This document shows, piece by piece, positions 43,419 through 54,830 of a DNA stretch of 64,000 nucleotides. The position numbers and the translations under genes were made by a program. How positions within the stretch are numbered: position 1 is the stretch's first letter; each line of letters opens with the position of its first letter. Origin of the DNA: Pseudarthrobacter sp. NS4 (GTDB lineage Bacteria; Actinomycetota; Actinomycetes; Actinomycetales; Micrococcaceae). A model generated the notes under the pieces. The model was given only the letters and a program-made list of their open reading frames with translations. It was not told the origin of the DNA and made no database searches. Where the stretch lies: NCBI RefSeq assembly GCF_024758005.1, contig NZ_CP103288.1, positions 186,001-250,000 of the forward strand. The letters run 5' to 3'.

Positions 43419-44226
43419 CAACCTCCGGCCGGTCTATTTCCTTTCGGACAGTACAGGCATCACCGCCGAAACGCTCGGCAACACCTTGCTCACGCAGTTC
43501 CCCGCCAACCATTTTGACCGCATTACCATCCCCTTCATCACAACAGCCGAGCAAGCCACATCCGTGGTGAAGACCATCGATAACGCCGCCGCCAACGGCC
43601 CGCAGCCGATCGTCTTTTCCACAGCAGTCAGCAGCGATGTCCGGCAGATCCTCTCGAGATGTAAGGGAATCATTGTGGACCTGATCGGTACCCATGTGGG
43701 GCAGCTGGAGCAGGCGCTCGGGACCCCCGCAAGCGGGGAACCGGGGCGGGCGCACGGGCTGGGGAATGCGGCGCGCTACCAATCCCGGATGGCCGCTGTT
43801 GAATATGCCATGGAACACGACGACGGCCAGAGCCTGCGTGCACTGGAAAAAGCCCAGGTCATCCTGGTGGCTCCGTCCCGGTGCGGCAAAACGCCCACCA
43901 CCATGTACCTGGCGCTGCAACACGGCATCTTTGCAGCGAACTTCCCGCTGGTGGACCAAGACTTTGAACGGGAAGGGCTGCCCAAGCCCCTCAGGCCCTT
44001 CGTATCGAAGTGTTTCGGGCTCTCATCCAACCCCCTGCGCCTGAGCCAGATCCGTACCGAACGACGCAGCGGCTCCCCTTACGCCTCCCTGCGGCAGTGC
44101 GGCTTCGAACTGCGCAGCGCAGAGCAACTGTACGTATCCCACAGAATTCCCTACCTGAACTCGGCCACCGTCTCCGTGGAGGAAATGGCAGCCACCATCC
44201 TGCAGCGCATGAACATTAAGCATTGA
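43408..44226 (+). CDS. ppsR: PEP synthetase regulatory protein (bifunctional kinase/pyrophosphorylase, DUF299)
   Basis: The 272-residue protein has the family features [20 protein letters not shown], the nucleotide-binding loop [29 protein letters not shown] [13 protein letters not shown] and [19 protein letters not shown]. Such proteins use ADP to inactivate, and phosphate to reactivate, PEP synthase by phosphorylating a Thr next to its catalytic His. The target gene follows 157 bases downstream. The start at 43408 is the family-typical one. Confidence 0.93.
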   Translation: MTNDNLRPVYFLSDSTGITAETLGNTLLTQFPANHFDRITIPFITTAEQATSVVKTIDNAAANGPQPIVFSTAVSSDVRQILSRCKGIIVDLIGTHVGQLEQALGTPASGEPGRAHGLGNAARYQSRMAAVEYAMEHDDGQSLRALEKAQVILVAPSRCGKTPTTMYLALQHGIFAANFPLVDQDFEREGLPKPLRPFVSKCFGLSSNPLRLSQIRTERRSGSPYASLRQCGFELRSAEQLYVSHRIPYLNSATVSVEEMAATILQRMNIKH

Positions 44227-44248
44227 CGAAACAATTCCACAGGCATCA

Positions 44249-44264
44249 TGTGACTCAGGTCATG
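44249..44264. promoter_or_regulatory. CRP/GlxR-like site before ppsA
   Basis: TGTGA-CTCAGG-TCATG matches the TGTGA-N6-TCACA pattern in nine of ten positions. It lies 120 bases before the ppsA start, where a catabolite regulator could act. This is weak evidence on its own. Confidence 0.3.
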
Positions 44265-44383
44265 CCACATGGAAAGAAGCCCCAAAGACCTGTCACCCTA
44301 AACAAGAATTTGTCCCCGCCACCGGCGGCCGCCTGAACGGTGGGGGACACCTGCACGCCATCACCTGCAAAGGAGCAGTAACA

Positions 44384-46789
<2,406 letters not shown>

Positions 46790-46803
46790 CCTGGCCTCGG
46801 GGA

Positions 46804-46853
46804 GGAACGGCCATTGCAGCCGCCGATAATGAAGTGCCTGGAATGGCCGTTCC
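46804..46853 (+). terminator. Hairpin terminator after ppsA
   Basis: GGAACGGCCATT pairs perfectly with AATGGCCGTTCC (46842-46853) over a 26-base loop, followed by TTCTCCT. Confidence 0.7.
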
Positions 46854-46912
46854 TTCTCCTGGACCCGGACAGCCGTCTGTCTGGTTTTTGAAGCATTAGT
46901 AGGAGCACGGCA

Positions 46913-47035
46913 ATGCACTTGGGTGGGTTCCAAGAAGGGGATCTCCAGTTCTCCCCGCCGCTGATCATCGGTACGCAGTAGGTCGAGGAATATATCAACG
47001 CAGCGCTAAACGCTTGGACGCAACTTCTGACCTGA
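46913..47035 (+). pseudogene. Class III aminotransferase, C-terminal remnant
   Basis: The frame reads GGFQEGDLQFSPPLIIGTQ, a TAG stop, then VEEYINAALNAWTQLLT and TGA. LQFSPPL is the usual C-terminal motif of class III aminotransferases. Only the tail survives, with an internal stop. Confidence 0.5.
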
Positions 47036-47081
47036 AGCCCTCGGCACCAAAGCAGGACGAACACGCAGGAGTATGAACAAG

Positions 47082-48110
47082 ATGACGGAAACCCAGGAGT
47101 TCCTCTGCAGTGCAGAAGAACTGGAAGACTTCACCACGTCGGTGCTACGCGCCGTCGGCACCAACGAAACTGACGCGAGTTACATGGCGGGCCAGATCGT
47201 CGGTTCAGAACTGGCCGGGCACGAATCCCACGGCATGCGCCGCCTCCCGGAGTACGTCGGCAGGGTCAGGGAAGGGCACGCTGACCCGGCGGCCTCGGCC
47301 TCCATAGAGCTCGACAACGGGTCCTTGGTGCGCCTCAACGGCAATTGCGGGTTTGGCCACACAGTCCTCCGCGACGCGACAGAACTCGCCGTCGACCGGG
47401 CAAAAACCCGCGGCATCTCAGCGGTAGCCGTGCACAACAGCGAATACGCAGGCCGGCTCTCCTACTTCTGCGAGGCAGCAGCCGACGCAGGGATGGCCAC
47501 GCTCATCTTCATCAATGACAGCGGTTCCGGAAGGGCGGTTGCGCCACCGGGCGGCCTGGAAGGCCGAATGTCCACCAACCCGATCGCAGCAGGGATACCC
47601 CGCGCACAGGCCCCTCACCTCGTTCTCGACATCGCAACCAGCACCGTCGCATTAGGCACCCTGTCAGAGTGGCGCGACAGGGGAGAAGCCCTGCCCGAAG
47701 GCTGGGTCACTCCCGGGGGATTTCTCCAGCCGTTCGGTGGGCACAAAGGCTTTGGCCTCGCTCTGATCGCCGAAGCACTGGCAGGCGCCCTCACCACCGC
47801 AGGGACCGTCTCCAATGACCCAGCCCAGGAGCTCCAAGGAGCGCTCATCATCGCCATCAACATCGAGCAACTCCGCCCACTGGGCGACTTTGCCAACGAA
47901 GTCGAGTCCTTCGTCAAGTACATAAACGACACCCCGGTAGCTGAGGGTGCCGACGTCATCAGAGTTCCGGGAGAGCGGTCAGCGGAAAACACGGAACAGC
48001 GGAAGGTCGACGGCATTCGGATCAAGCCCTTTACCTGGAACGCAATGGAGCAGGTAGCCGAAGAATGCAACGTTCCTATGCCGGGGCACAGCAGATCGAC
48101 TCCGTCATAA
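47082..48110 (+). CDS. LDH2/MDH2-family NAD(P)-dependent oxidoreductase
   Basis: The 342-residue protein has the malate/L-lactate dehydrogenase-2 motifs ELAGHESHGMRRLPEYVGRV (catalytic His), LNGNCGFGHTVLRDATELAV, GMSTNP-like GRMSTNPIAAGIPR and GGHKGFGLALIAEALAGAL. The loop between PEGW and PFGGHKG is about 15 residues shorter than usual. Start at 47082: AGGAG is ten bases away, but only one base from the earlier ATG at 47073. Substrates of the family range from ureidoglycolate to delta-pyrroline-2-carboxylate; reduction of the latter would fit 3-hydroxyproline use but is unproven. Confidence 0.85.
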   Translation: MTETQEFLCSAEELEDFTTSVLRAVGTNETDASYMAGQIVGSELAGHESHGMRRLPEYVGRVREGHADPAASASIELDNGSLVRLNGNCGFGHTVLRDATELAVDRAKTRGISAVAVHNSEYAGRLSYFCEAAADAGMATLIFINDSGSGRAVAPPGGLEGRMSTNPIAAGIPRAQAPHLVLDIATSTVALGTLSEWRDRGEALPEGWVTPGGFLQPFGGHKGFGLALIAEALAGALTTAGTVSNDPAQELQGALIIAINIEQLRPLGDFANEVESFVKYINDTPVAEGADVIRVPGERSAENTEQRKVDGIRIKPFTWNAMEQVAEECNVPMPGHSRSTPS

Positions 48111-48629
48111 TCTTTCCCCAGCCCAGTAACCTCTAAGGCCCTGCTTCGGAGTGGATTCACGAGGCCCGCCTGGAGCGCCGAAACCAGGGTGACTTTGCGC
48201 CGTCCAGGGCTGGGATCCAATTCGGTTTATCCACGGCTGTAATTTGGGAGCCGTTGGGGTAGCTCCCTATCAGCGAGAGCGGTGGATAACCGATCAGAAT
48301 TGTCCCCGGTTGTGGGCAGAGCACCTTGCCGCTTCGGACTAAAGCCTGAAAAAATTCCGACTCTTTTGTGCCAGGGCGGTCACGCTCGGGTACTCGCGAA
48401 ATCCTGCCGATTTATCTGTGGATGGCCGCCAAGGGAGACTCGGGCAACCCGGCCCTCCCTCCGGTCCTCTTGATTGCGGAACGAGTCTGGCCCGGTTGTG
48501 CTCACAACAGCCTTGCCCCTGTTAGAGCAATAGCCCATCCAGTGAGCGTCGTCACTGCTAGGCCATGCAAGATTTCGCCAGGGAGACATAAACACCCAGT
48601 CATCTCGGCTGCAGAAGTAAGGTCTCACC
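48111..48629. other. Intergenic stretch, 519 bp, nothing assigned
   Basis: I see no recognisable gene, tRNA or clear hairpin. Codon structure is absent on both strands and base composition is mixed. Part may be the leader of the thioesterase gene, which has AGGTC before its start and no strong promoter. Confidence 0.4.
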
Positions 48630-49061
48630 ATGGAATCCACCGATATAACCTTCCGCACGCGAAAGTGGGTGCGCCCAGAAGACCTAAACGCCAACGGCAC
48701 CTTGTTCGGTGGCAGTCTCCTCAAATGGATTGACGAGGAAGCAGCAATCTATGCCATCCTCCAACTGGGCAATGGCAGGGCGGTGACAAAGTACATTTCG
48801 GAAATCAACTTCGTCAGCTCAGCCGTTCAGGGCGACCTCATCGAAATGGGTCTGACGGCAACTAAATTTGGCCGAACTTCACTCACCATGCGAGCAGAAG
48901 TCCGAAACATGATCACTCGGCGAAGCATCCTCACCATTGAGGAGATCGTATTCGTAAACCTGAACAGCGAGGGAAAGCCCGAGCCGCACGGCTACAAAGA
49001 AATCACCTACGACAGAGACAGGATTCCCACGCACCACCTAACGGAAACGCCCCACGGCTAG
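48630..49061 (+). CDS. Acyl-CoA thioesterase (hotdog fold, YciA/BACH-like)
   Basis: The 143-residue protein has RKWVRPEDLNANGTLFGGSL, LKWIDEEAAIYAILQLGNG and AVQGDLIEMGLTATKFGRTS, the standard hotdog thioesterase pattern with the catalytic Asp in WIDEEA. It hydrolyses acyl-CoA esters; chain length is unknown. Its codon use is less GC-rich than the neighbours, and it stands alone next to a dispersed repeat, which suggests transfer. Confidence 0.85.
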   Translation: MESTDITFRTRKWVRPEDLNANGTLFGGSLLKWIDEEAAIYAILQLGNGRAVTKYISEINFVSSAVQGDLIEMGLTATKFGRTSLTMRAEVRNMITRRSILTIEEIVFVNLNSEGKPEPHGYKEITYDRDRIPTHHLTETPHG

Positions 49062-49163
49062 CAACGTCCCTGCGCGAAAACCTATGCCGTCAACAGTTCT
49101 ACTGCAGATCAGAGGGGCCCCGCCTGGGAAACAAGAGTCGCGCGATATATCTCCTCCCTGTGG

Positions 49164-49213
49164 CACTCCCCCGCTCGATTTTCGTACGCCGATAATGGAT
49201 ATTCCGTCAAGCT
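49164..49213 (+). repeat. Copy 2 of the 47-50 bp dispersed repeat
   Basis: It has CACTCCCCCGCTCG, then two extra bases relative to the other copies, then CGCCGATAATGGATATTCCG. It lies in the convergent gap between the thioesterase and LacI genes. Confidence 0.7.
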
Positions 49214-49308
49214 AGCCGCCGGTGCCAAGTTGGGTGTGCCTCATGTTGGCGAGGTAGAGCTGATTCAAGGAGACCTGGTGAGCAGCACTTCTTTGTGGTG
49301 TGTTGCTC

Positions 49309-50355
49309 CTAAGGGCGGAGACTTCCCGGTTCCACCTGGCCACGGCGGGGGCTCCCGCTGGATTCGCGCGGAATTAGGGTAGGCATCGCGTAGCGGATGT
49401 GAGGTTCCTTGCGGGGGTTGACGATGAGGTCTATGGCTGTGCCGGCTATCTGGTCCAGCGGAACCCGGACAGAGGATAGGGGAGTAGGCAGCCTCGCCGA
49501 GAGAGGGGTGTCGTTATATCCAACCAGGGCCAGGTCTTCGCCGACGGTGATTCCGGAACGGTGGGCAGCTGCCATCACGCCCATGGCGATGTTGTCGTTT
49601 GCCGCGAACACCGCCGTAGGCCGTTTTTCCGTACTTTTCGACAAGAGAAACTCCCCGGCCGTGTATCCATTTTCGATGCCGTAGCCTGCGGCGATGAGCC
49701 AGTCCTTGCGCGCGCTCAGACCCGCTTCATCCAGCGCCCTGCGAGCACCTGTCAGCCGCGCGAGGCCTGAGGACGTGAAGGAGGGCCCGGTGACAACTGC
49801 AATATCCTCATGGCCCAGGTCGACCAGGTGGCGAACCGCCAAATAGCCGCCTACCTCGTCGTTACCAAGCGCTGAAGGACTTTCTCCGTCGGTTCTGAGC
49901 ACCAGTGCGTGGGCGACGCCGCGTTTGCGTAGAAGCCGGGGGAGTTCGTCGTCGAGCCGTGCGGTGGCCAGGATGAGGCCGTCGACGTTGCGGCCCAGGA
50001 GTGTTTCGGCCGCCCGTTGTTCGTCGTCGGGATCATCTCCGCTGGTGGCGACCATGGCGAAGTAGCCGCGGGCGGCTGCCGCACGTTCGAGTTCTTCGAA
50101 CATCAGCGCCATTACCGTGTCGCTCAGGCGCGGGACGAGCACTCCGAGGGTGCGTGTCTCACCGCGGCGAAGACTGGAGGCGAATGAGTTCCGGCGGTAT
50201 CCGAGTTCCTCGGCCACCTTGCGCACATGTGCAGCTGCCGCGGAGCGCGACGCGGTACGTTCATCCAGGGCGCGGCTGGCGGTGGAGATGCTCACGCCGC
50301 TGGCAGCAGCAACGTCTTTGAGTGTGACGATCGTGCCGGGGACGGCCGGTTCCAT
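49309..50355 (-). CDS. LacI-family transcriptional regulator
   Basis: The 348-residue protein has the LacI helix-turn-helix (VTLKDVAAASGVSISTASRA) with hinge YRRNSFASSLRRGETRTLGV and a periplasmic-binding-protein-like ligand domain (LLGRNVDGLILATARLDDE, PTAVFAANDNIAMGVMAAAH, GYNDTPLSARLPTPLSSVRV). The ATG at 50355 has AAGGAG eight bases upstream. It is divergent from the aldolase/NRAMP pair, and three LacI-type half-palindromes lie between them. Confidence 0.92.
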   Translation of the reverse strand: MEPAVPGTIVTLKDVAAASGVSISTASRALDERTASRSAAAAHVRKVAEELGYRRNSFASSLRRGETRTLGVLVPRLSDTVMALMFEELERAAAARGYFAMVATSGDDPDDEQRAAETLLGRNVDGLILATARLDDELPRLLRKRGVAHALVLRTDGESPSALGNDEVGGYLAVRHLVDLGHEDIAVVTGPSFTSSGLARLTGARRALDEAGLSARKDWLIAAGYGIENGYTAGEFLLSKSTEKRPTAVFAANDNIAMGVMAAAHRSGITVGEDLALVGYNDTPLSARLPTPLSSVRVPLDQIAGTAIDLIVNPRKEPHIRYAMPTLIPRESSGSPRRGQVEPGSLRP

Positions 50356-50407
50356 GGCGGTTCTCCTTATCCAAAGGGGCGTACCAGACACTCTATTCCT
50401 CCTTTTT

Positions 50408-50474
50408 GCAAACGTTCTCTTGACAGTGACGTGGGACACGGTGCAATATTGAAAACGTTCCCGCAAACGTTCTC
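50408..50474 (+). promoter_or_regulatory. LacI-controlled promoter of the aldolase operon
   Basis: GCAAACGTTCTC occurs at 50408-50419 and again at 50463-50474, and GAAAACGTTCCC at 50451-50462; all contain the AACGTT core of LacI-family sites. Between them lie TTGACA (50420-50425) and CAATAT (50444-50449) with an 18-base spacer. The operators directly flank the promoter, so binding should block initiation. Confidence 0.7.
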
Positions 50475-50522
50475 AGAGTAGCGGGTCTGCCGACCATCAA
50501 TGAAGACAAGAAGGTAGCTGTA

Positions 50523-51464
50523 ATGACACTCGATCTCCGCGGACTCAGCCCCGCACCTGTCACCCCGTTCACCGAAGATGGCGCTGTCGACTTCGCTGCG
50601 ATCCAGCGTCTGGGTTCGTGGCTCGGATCGGTTGAGGGCGTGAAGAGCCTCGTCGTCCTGGGGCACGCCGGCGAAGGCACGTTCCTTACCGAAGAGGAGC
50701 AGCTGGACGTTATCCGCGCGTTCGTGGCGTCGACCGACGGCCGCGTGCCGGTCGTGGCGGGCATCACGAAGGAGGGCAACAAGACCGCGGCCCTCGAGGC
50801 CAAGAAGGCCGTAGAGGCCGGCGCGGCAGCCGGTCTCGTCTACCCCTCGCACGGGTGGCTGCGCTTCGGCTACCAGAAGGGTGCGCCGCAGGCGCGCTAC
50901 CAGGAAATCTATGACGAGTCCGGTCTGCCGCTGATCCTGTTCCAGTACCCCGACAACACCAAGGCGACCTACGACCTCGACACTCAGCTGGAGATCGCCG
51001 GCCAGGAGGGCGTCTTTGCCACGAAGAACGGTGTCCGGAACATGCGCCGCTGGTACACCGAGATCCCCGCGCTGCGCGCCGCGTACCCCGAGCTGCAGGT
51101 GCTGTCCTGCCATGACGAGTACCTGCTGCCGACAATGTTCGATGTCGACGGTCTGCTCGTCGGCTACGGCAACATCGCCCCCGAACTGCTCGTCGAACTG
51201 ATCGAGGCCGGCAAGGCGCAGGACTACAAGCGTGCCCACGCAATTCATGAGCGGCTGCTCCCAGTGACCAAGAACGTTTACCACCGCGGGTCCCACATGG
51301 AGGGCACCGTCGCCTTGAAGTGGGGCCTCGTGAACCGCGGCATTCTGGACCACGCCACAGTGCGCACCCCGCTACTGCCCCTGCCGGAAGGCGCCGAAAC
51401 CGAAATTGCGGAAGCCTTCGCCGCCGCAAACATCGGCAAGGCCACCACCACCGCTGCCGTCTAA
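50523..51464 (+). CDS. DHDPS/NAL-family aldolase or dehydratase
   Basis: The 313-residue TIM-barrel protein has LSPAPVTPFTEDGAVDFAAI, the GTTGE position changed to GHAGEG, QYPDNT with the active-site Tyr142, and the Schiff-base Lys168 in FATKNGVRN. It differs strongly from the family gene at 29360. Members act on 2-keto-3-deoxy sugar acids, N-acylneuraminate or lysine precursors; a LacI partner suggests sugar-acid catabolism. The transporter gene follows after 128 bases. Confidence 0.86.
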   Translation: MTLDLRGLSPAPVTPFTEDGAVDFAAIQRLGSWLGSVEGVKSLVVLGHAGEGTFLTEEEQLDVIRAFVASTDGRVPVVAGITKEGNKTAALEAKKAVEAGAAAGLVYPSHGWLRFGYQKGAPQARYQEIYDESGLPLILFQYPDNTKATYDLDTQLEIAGQEGVFATKNGVRNMRRWYTEIPALRAAYPELQVLSCHDEYLLPTMFDVDGLLVGYGNIAPELLVELIEAGKAQDYKRAHAIHERLLPVTKNVYHRGSHMEGTVALKWGLVNRGILDHATVRTPLLPLPEGAETEIAEAFAAANIGKATTTAAV

Positions 51465-51592
51465 CTCGGCCCCTCCAGGGTCCTTTACGGGTGGCGGGCC
51501 CCTCGGCCCGCCGCCCGTTCCCCAGCTTTTTACTCTCCACCCCGGGCCAACGACGCCCCCCAGCAACGTAGCTGTATAAGGAGGACTCGCCG

Positions 51593-52891
51593 ATGCGCGA
51601 GAAGAATAAGACCATCACCAGCCCCGGACCTAGGGAAGAACAGATGGCAACCCAGCAAGGAAACCCGGCCCAAGGCACCACCAAGAAACACCGCACTTTC
51701 CTGGGCTACCTCGCCCTCATGGGCCCGGCCTTCGTCGTCGGAGCCTGGCAGTTCGGCCCCGGCAACCTCACCACCGCCGTGCAGGCCGGCAGCCGCTTCG
51801 ACTACAGCCTCGTCTGGGTCATCGCCGTCTCCACCCTCCTGATGATCTTCTTCACCGACATGAGCGTCCGGCTCGGCATCGTCACACCCACCTCCCTGAT
51901 CACCTCCATCAAGGAACACCTCGGCAAATGGGTGGGCGTCCTGGCAGGCTTCGGCGTCTTTGGCATCACGCTGATGTTCTCCGTCGGCAACGCCGTCGGA
52001 TCCGGCCTGGGACTCTCCCTGGTCTTCGGCGGATCCCCGGTCCTCTGGACCGTCGTGTGCACTGCTGCTGTCGGCTTCGTCCTGGCCTTCAAAAACGTCT
52101 ACGGGATCGTGGAAAAGGCCCTGCTGGTCATCGTTGTCCTCATGGGCCTGGCCTTCATCGCCAGCACCCTCGTCGCCCAACCCGACTGGTACCGCTCCAT
52201 GGCAGGCATGGTCCCGACACTTCCGCCCGGCAGCGAAATCCTCATCGTCGCCCTCGTCGGCACCAACTTCTCCATCAACGCCGCGTTCTACACCTCCTAC
52301 GGCATCAAGGAACACCGCCGCACCCGCGCCGACTACCGCGACATCACCCTCGTGGACACCATCCCGGGCATCGTCGCACCCGGCATCATGACCGCACTGG
52401 TCATCATGGTCGCCGCCGCCGTGCTCGGCAAGACCGGCGGCGAAGCCGGAACCATTAACGCCCTCGCCTCCGTCTTCGCACCTCTGGCAGGCCCCATCGG
52501 CGCCAAGCTCTTCGCCCTCGGCCTCTCCGGAGCCGCGTTCTCATCCATGATCGCCAACGCCACCGCCGGCGGCACCATGTTTTCCGACGGCCTGGGCCGC
52601 GGCGCCAAAGCAGGATCACCTACCGCCCGCATCATCACCGGCATGATCCTTGCCTTCGGACTGATCATCACCCTGTCCTTCCAGTCCTCACCCGTGGCAC
52701 TGATCGTCATCGCCCAGTCCCTCACCGTACTCATCGCACCCGTGCTCGGCGTCCTCATCGTCATCATGGCCAACAGGGCCTCGATCATGGGCGAGCTCCG
52801 CAACAAGTGGTGGCAGAACCTCTTCGCCGCCATCGGCCTCATCGCCATCATCGCCTCCTCCATCAGACTCATCACCACCCTCATCGGCTAG
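51593..52891 (+). CDS. NRAMP-fold transporter lacking the metal-binding motif
   Basis: The 432-residue protein has about eleven transmembrane helices and the NRAMP fold signature LMGPAFVVGAWQFGPGNLTT. The metal-binding DPGN of TM1 is GPGN (Gly55-Asn58), and the MPH motif of TM6 is replaced by TNFSINAAFYTSYG. Relatives without these residues are not classical manganese/iron carriers. It is co-transcribed with a DHDPS-like enzyme under LacI control, so an organic substrate is plausible. AAGGAGG nine bases before the ATG at 51593 supports the start. Confidence 0.85.
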   Translation: MREKNKTITSPGPREEQMATQQGNPAQGTTKKHRTFLGYLALMGPAFVVGAWQFGPGNLTTAVQAGSRFDYSLVWVIAVSTLLMIFFTDMSVRLGIVTPTSLITSIKEHLGKWVGVLAGFGVFGITLMFSVGNAVGSGLGLSLVFGGSPVLWTVVCTAAVGFVLAFKNVYGIVEKALLVIVVLMGLAFIASTLVAQPDWYRSMAGMVPTLPPGSEILIVALVGTNFSINAAFYTSYGIKEHRRTRADYRDITLVDTIPGIVAPGIMTALVIMVAAAVLGKTGGEAGTINALASVFAPLAGPIGAKLFALGLSGAAFSSMIANATAGGTMFSDGLGRGAKAGSPTARIITGMILAFGLIITLSFQSSPVALIVIAQSLTVLIAPVLGVLIVIMANRASIMGELRNKWWQNLFAAIGLIAIIASSIRLITTLIG

Positions 52892-52911
52892 AAAGCTCGA
52901 AAACCAACAAA

Positions 52912-52956
52912 TAAAGGCAGTGTCCCCGCCAAAAAACGGCGGTGACACTGCCTTTA
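52912..52956 (+). terminator. Hairpin terminator after the NRAMP-like gene
   Basis: TAAAGGCAGTGTC plus CCGCC pairs with GGCGG plus GACACTGCCTTTA, with one offset base and an A-rich loop. Confidence 0.8.
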
Positions 52957-53090
52957 CCTCTGTCGCGTGGCCCGTCAGCGGGCCTGCGATATTACTCGTC
53001 CACCGAGGAGGCTTCCGCAGCCAAACTGAGCGGCTCGTCTTTCGGAAGACCGTGCTGCCCTGACGCGCCAGATTACCCACCTTTTCGCTG

Positions 53091-53138
53091 CACTCCCCGG
53101 CTCACTTACAACGCCGATAACGGATCTTCCGTAAACCT
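53091..53138 (+). repeat. Copy 3 of the 47-50 bp dispersed repeat
   Basis: It reads CACTCCCCGGCTCACTTACA, then ACGCCGATAACGGATCTTCC and GTAAACCT. It lies 53 bases beyond the stop of the serine recombinase gene, which makes a recombinase-related role possible. Confidence 0.7.
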
Positions 53139-53190
53139 GTCGCCGCTTCGGCTGCGGCATAGCGACCGCACCGGTGGGTGAGGAGGGGTT

Positions 53191-53757
53191 TTATTCCAGC
53201 TTGGTGTGGCGCAGGTATTGGTAGACCGTTTCTCTGCTGATCCCGTAGTCACGGGCAAGGAGGGCTTTCGGGACGCCGTTGCCGGCGCGCTGGATCAGTT
53301 CGGGGGCCCGTTCCGGTGTGAGGGTCTTTTTCCGTCCTTTGTATGCGCCGCGCTGTTTGGCCAGGGCGATGCCTTCCCTTTGGCGTTCCCTAATGAGGGA
53401 GCGTTCGAATTCAGCGAAGGCTCCCATGACGGAGAGCATGAGGTTGGCCATAGGGGAGTCCTCGCCAGTGAAGACCAAGCTCTCTTTGATGAATTCCACC
53501 CGCACCCCCTTTAAGGTCAGGTTTTGGACGAGGGCACGCAGGTCATCTAGGTTGCGGGCGAGCCGGTCCATGCTGTGCACCACGACGGTATCCCCGTCGC
53601 GGGCAAACCGCAGCAGTTCCATGAGCTGTGGCCTGGTGGTGTCCCTGCCCGAGGCTTTATCCGTAAAGACCCGGTCCAGAACCTGGCCATCGAGCCGGCG
53701 CTTCTCGTTCTGGTCCAGTGTGCTCACGCGCACGTATCCGATGCGCTGTCCGCCCAC
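53191..53757 (-). CDS. Serine recombinase (Tn3-type resolvase/invertase)
   Basis: The 188-residue protein is full length. Its catalytic domain has RIGYVRVSTLDQNEKRRLDG with the nucleophilic Ser, RDTTRPQLMELLRFARDGDT and HSMDRLARNLDDLRALVQNL; its C-terminal helix-turn-helix reads PKALLARDYGISRETVYQYL. It starts at GTG with GGAGG upstream. No transposase accompanies it. It is flanked by one copy of the 48 bp repeat (3' side) and one of the 22 bp repeat (5' side), so it may belong to a small or residual mobile element. Confidence 0.92.
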   Translation of the reverse strand: MGGQRIGYVRVSTLDQNEKRRLDGQVLDRVFTDKASGRDTTRPQLMELLRFARDGDTVVVHSMDRLARNLDDLRALVQNLTLKGVRVEFIKESLVFTGEDSPMANLMLSVMGAFAEFERSLIRERQREGIALAKQRGAYKGRKKTLTPERAPELIQRAGNGVPKALLARDYGISRETVYQYLRHTKLE

Positions 53758-53832
53758 TTATTGCCTCCAACCCTTCGCCTGTGAGGTTGAGTTCTAGACC
53801 CGTCCTACAGGGAAGTCAAGACCCGGACCTTC

Positions 53833-53854
53833 CCTCGTCAGGTTGGGGTGTGCC
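53833..53854 (+). repeat. 22 bp repeat, copy 2
   Basis: It is identical to 9678-9699. It lies upstream of the recombinase gene and touches the stop codon of the LysR gene (TAG at 53854-53856), consistent with an element boundary. Confidence 0.7.
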
Positions 53855-54744
53855 TATCTGGACGCGTTCCCGGCCCCGGGCGTAATTTCTAGCGCTTCGT
53901 ATAGGCTGCGGATGAGTTCGGCCGCTTGGGTTTGGAGTGCGGGCGGGTCGGTTTTCGACCAGGCCAGGTAGACGGGGACTGGCGGCGCGTCTCGGACGAG
54001 CCGGTAGACCAGGCCGGCCCTTCGGTATTGGTGCGTGGTGGATTCGGCGGTTATGCCGCGGGCTTTGCCGCTGCCGATGACCGTTAGCCAGTCGTCCACG
54101 TCATTGGTGACTACCGTTTGAACGGGTTGCGTTCCTTCGGGCCAGAGGTCCAGGCGGGTGCTTCCGGTGCGTACATCAATGGCCAATGTGGCATCGCTGA
54201 CTTGGGCGAGCGTGACAGTTCGTTTGGCTGCCAGGGGGTCCTCGATTGCCATTGCGCAGTAGCGCTTCTCGTATCCGGTGAGGACGAAGTCGAGGGTTCC
54301 TGGTTCCGGGGTGCGGCGCAGGATTGCAAGATCGGTTGTTCCTTCGGCCAGCCCTGCAGTAGGGGTGTTTGTCCTGATGAGCAGCAGGTCTTTGTGGGGG
54401 AAGGCGGCGGTCCAGCGGCGTTGGAACTCAGGGGTGTGTCTGCCCAGGGCAGACCAGGCATATCCGATCCTCAGGGTGCTCTTGGAGGAGGAGGCTTCAC
54501 GCTGAAGATCCTCCAGTGCAGAGAGGGCATGTCGGGCGCGACCTATCACGCGCTTCCCTGCGGGAGTGAGTTCCACGCTGCGGGTGGTCCGTACCAGCAA
54601 CCGGACTCCTAATGCCCGTTCAAGAGCTGCGACGTTCCGGGAGACGGCGGCCTGGGAAATACCCAGTTCAATGGCCGCGTCGGTGAACGTCCCAACCTCT
54701 GTAACCCTGAGGAAGGATCTCAGGTGGCGTATCTCGAAGTCCAT
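53854..54744 (-). CDS. LysR-family transcriptional regulator
   Basis: The 296-residue protein has the LysR helix-turn-helix (FLRVTEVGTFTDAAIELGIS, QAAVSRNVAALERALGVRLL) and the effector-binding domain (LRIGYAWSALGRHTPEFQRR, TTDLAILRRTPEPGTLDFVL). Start MDFEIRHLRSF at 54744 is family-like; an ATG 18 bases upstream is possible. It is divergent from the EamA transporter with an 86-base gap and probably controls it. Confidence 0.9.
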   Translation of the reverse strand: MDFEIRHLRSFLRVTEVGTFTDAAIELGISQAAVSRNVAALERALGVRLLVRTTRSVELTPAGKRVIGRARHALSALEDLQREASSSKSTLRIGYAWSALGRHTPEFQRRWTAAFPHKDLLLIRTNTPTAGLAEGTTDLAILRRTPEPGTLDFVLTGYEKRYCAMAIEDPLAAKRTVTLAQVSDATLAIDVRTGSTRLDLWPEGTQPVQTVVTNDVDDWLTVIGSGKARGITAESTTHQYRRAGLVYRLVRDAPPVPVYLAWSKTDPPALQTQAAELIRSLYEALEITPGAGNASR

Positions 54745-54830
54745 GGCCACCAGTCTATTCATGCAGGATCTGCATTAGTCGTCGCTTTTATGCATTATGG
54801 GGGAGAGCGGGCCTTGCGGAGAATCCATTC

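Noticed and set aside
46819..46832. CGCCGATAATG inside the ppsA terminator loop
   Set aside because: It matches the core of the dispersed repeat for 11 bases only, without the flanking CTCCCC block, so I treat it as chance.
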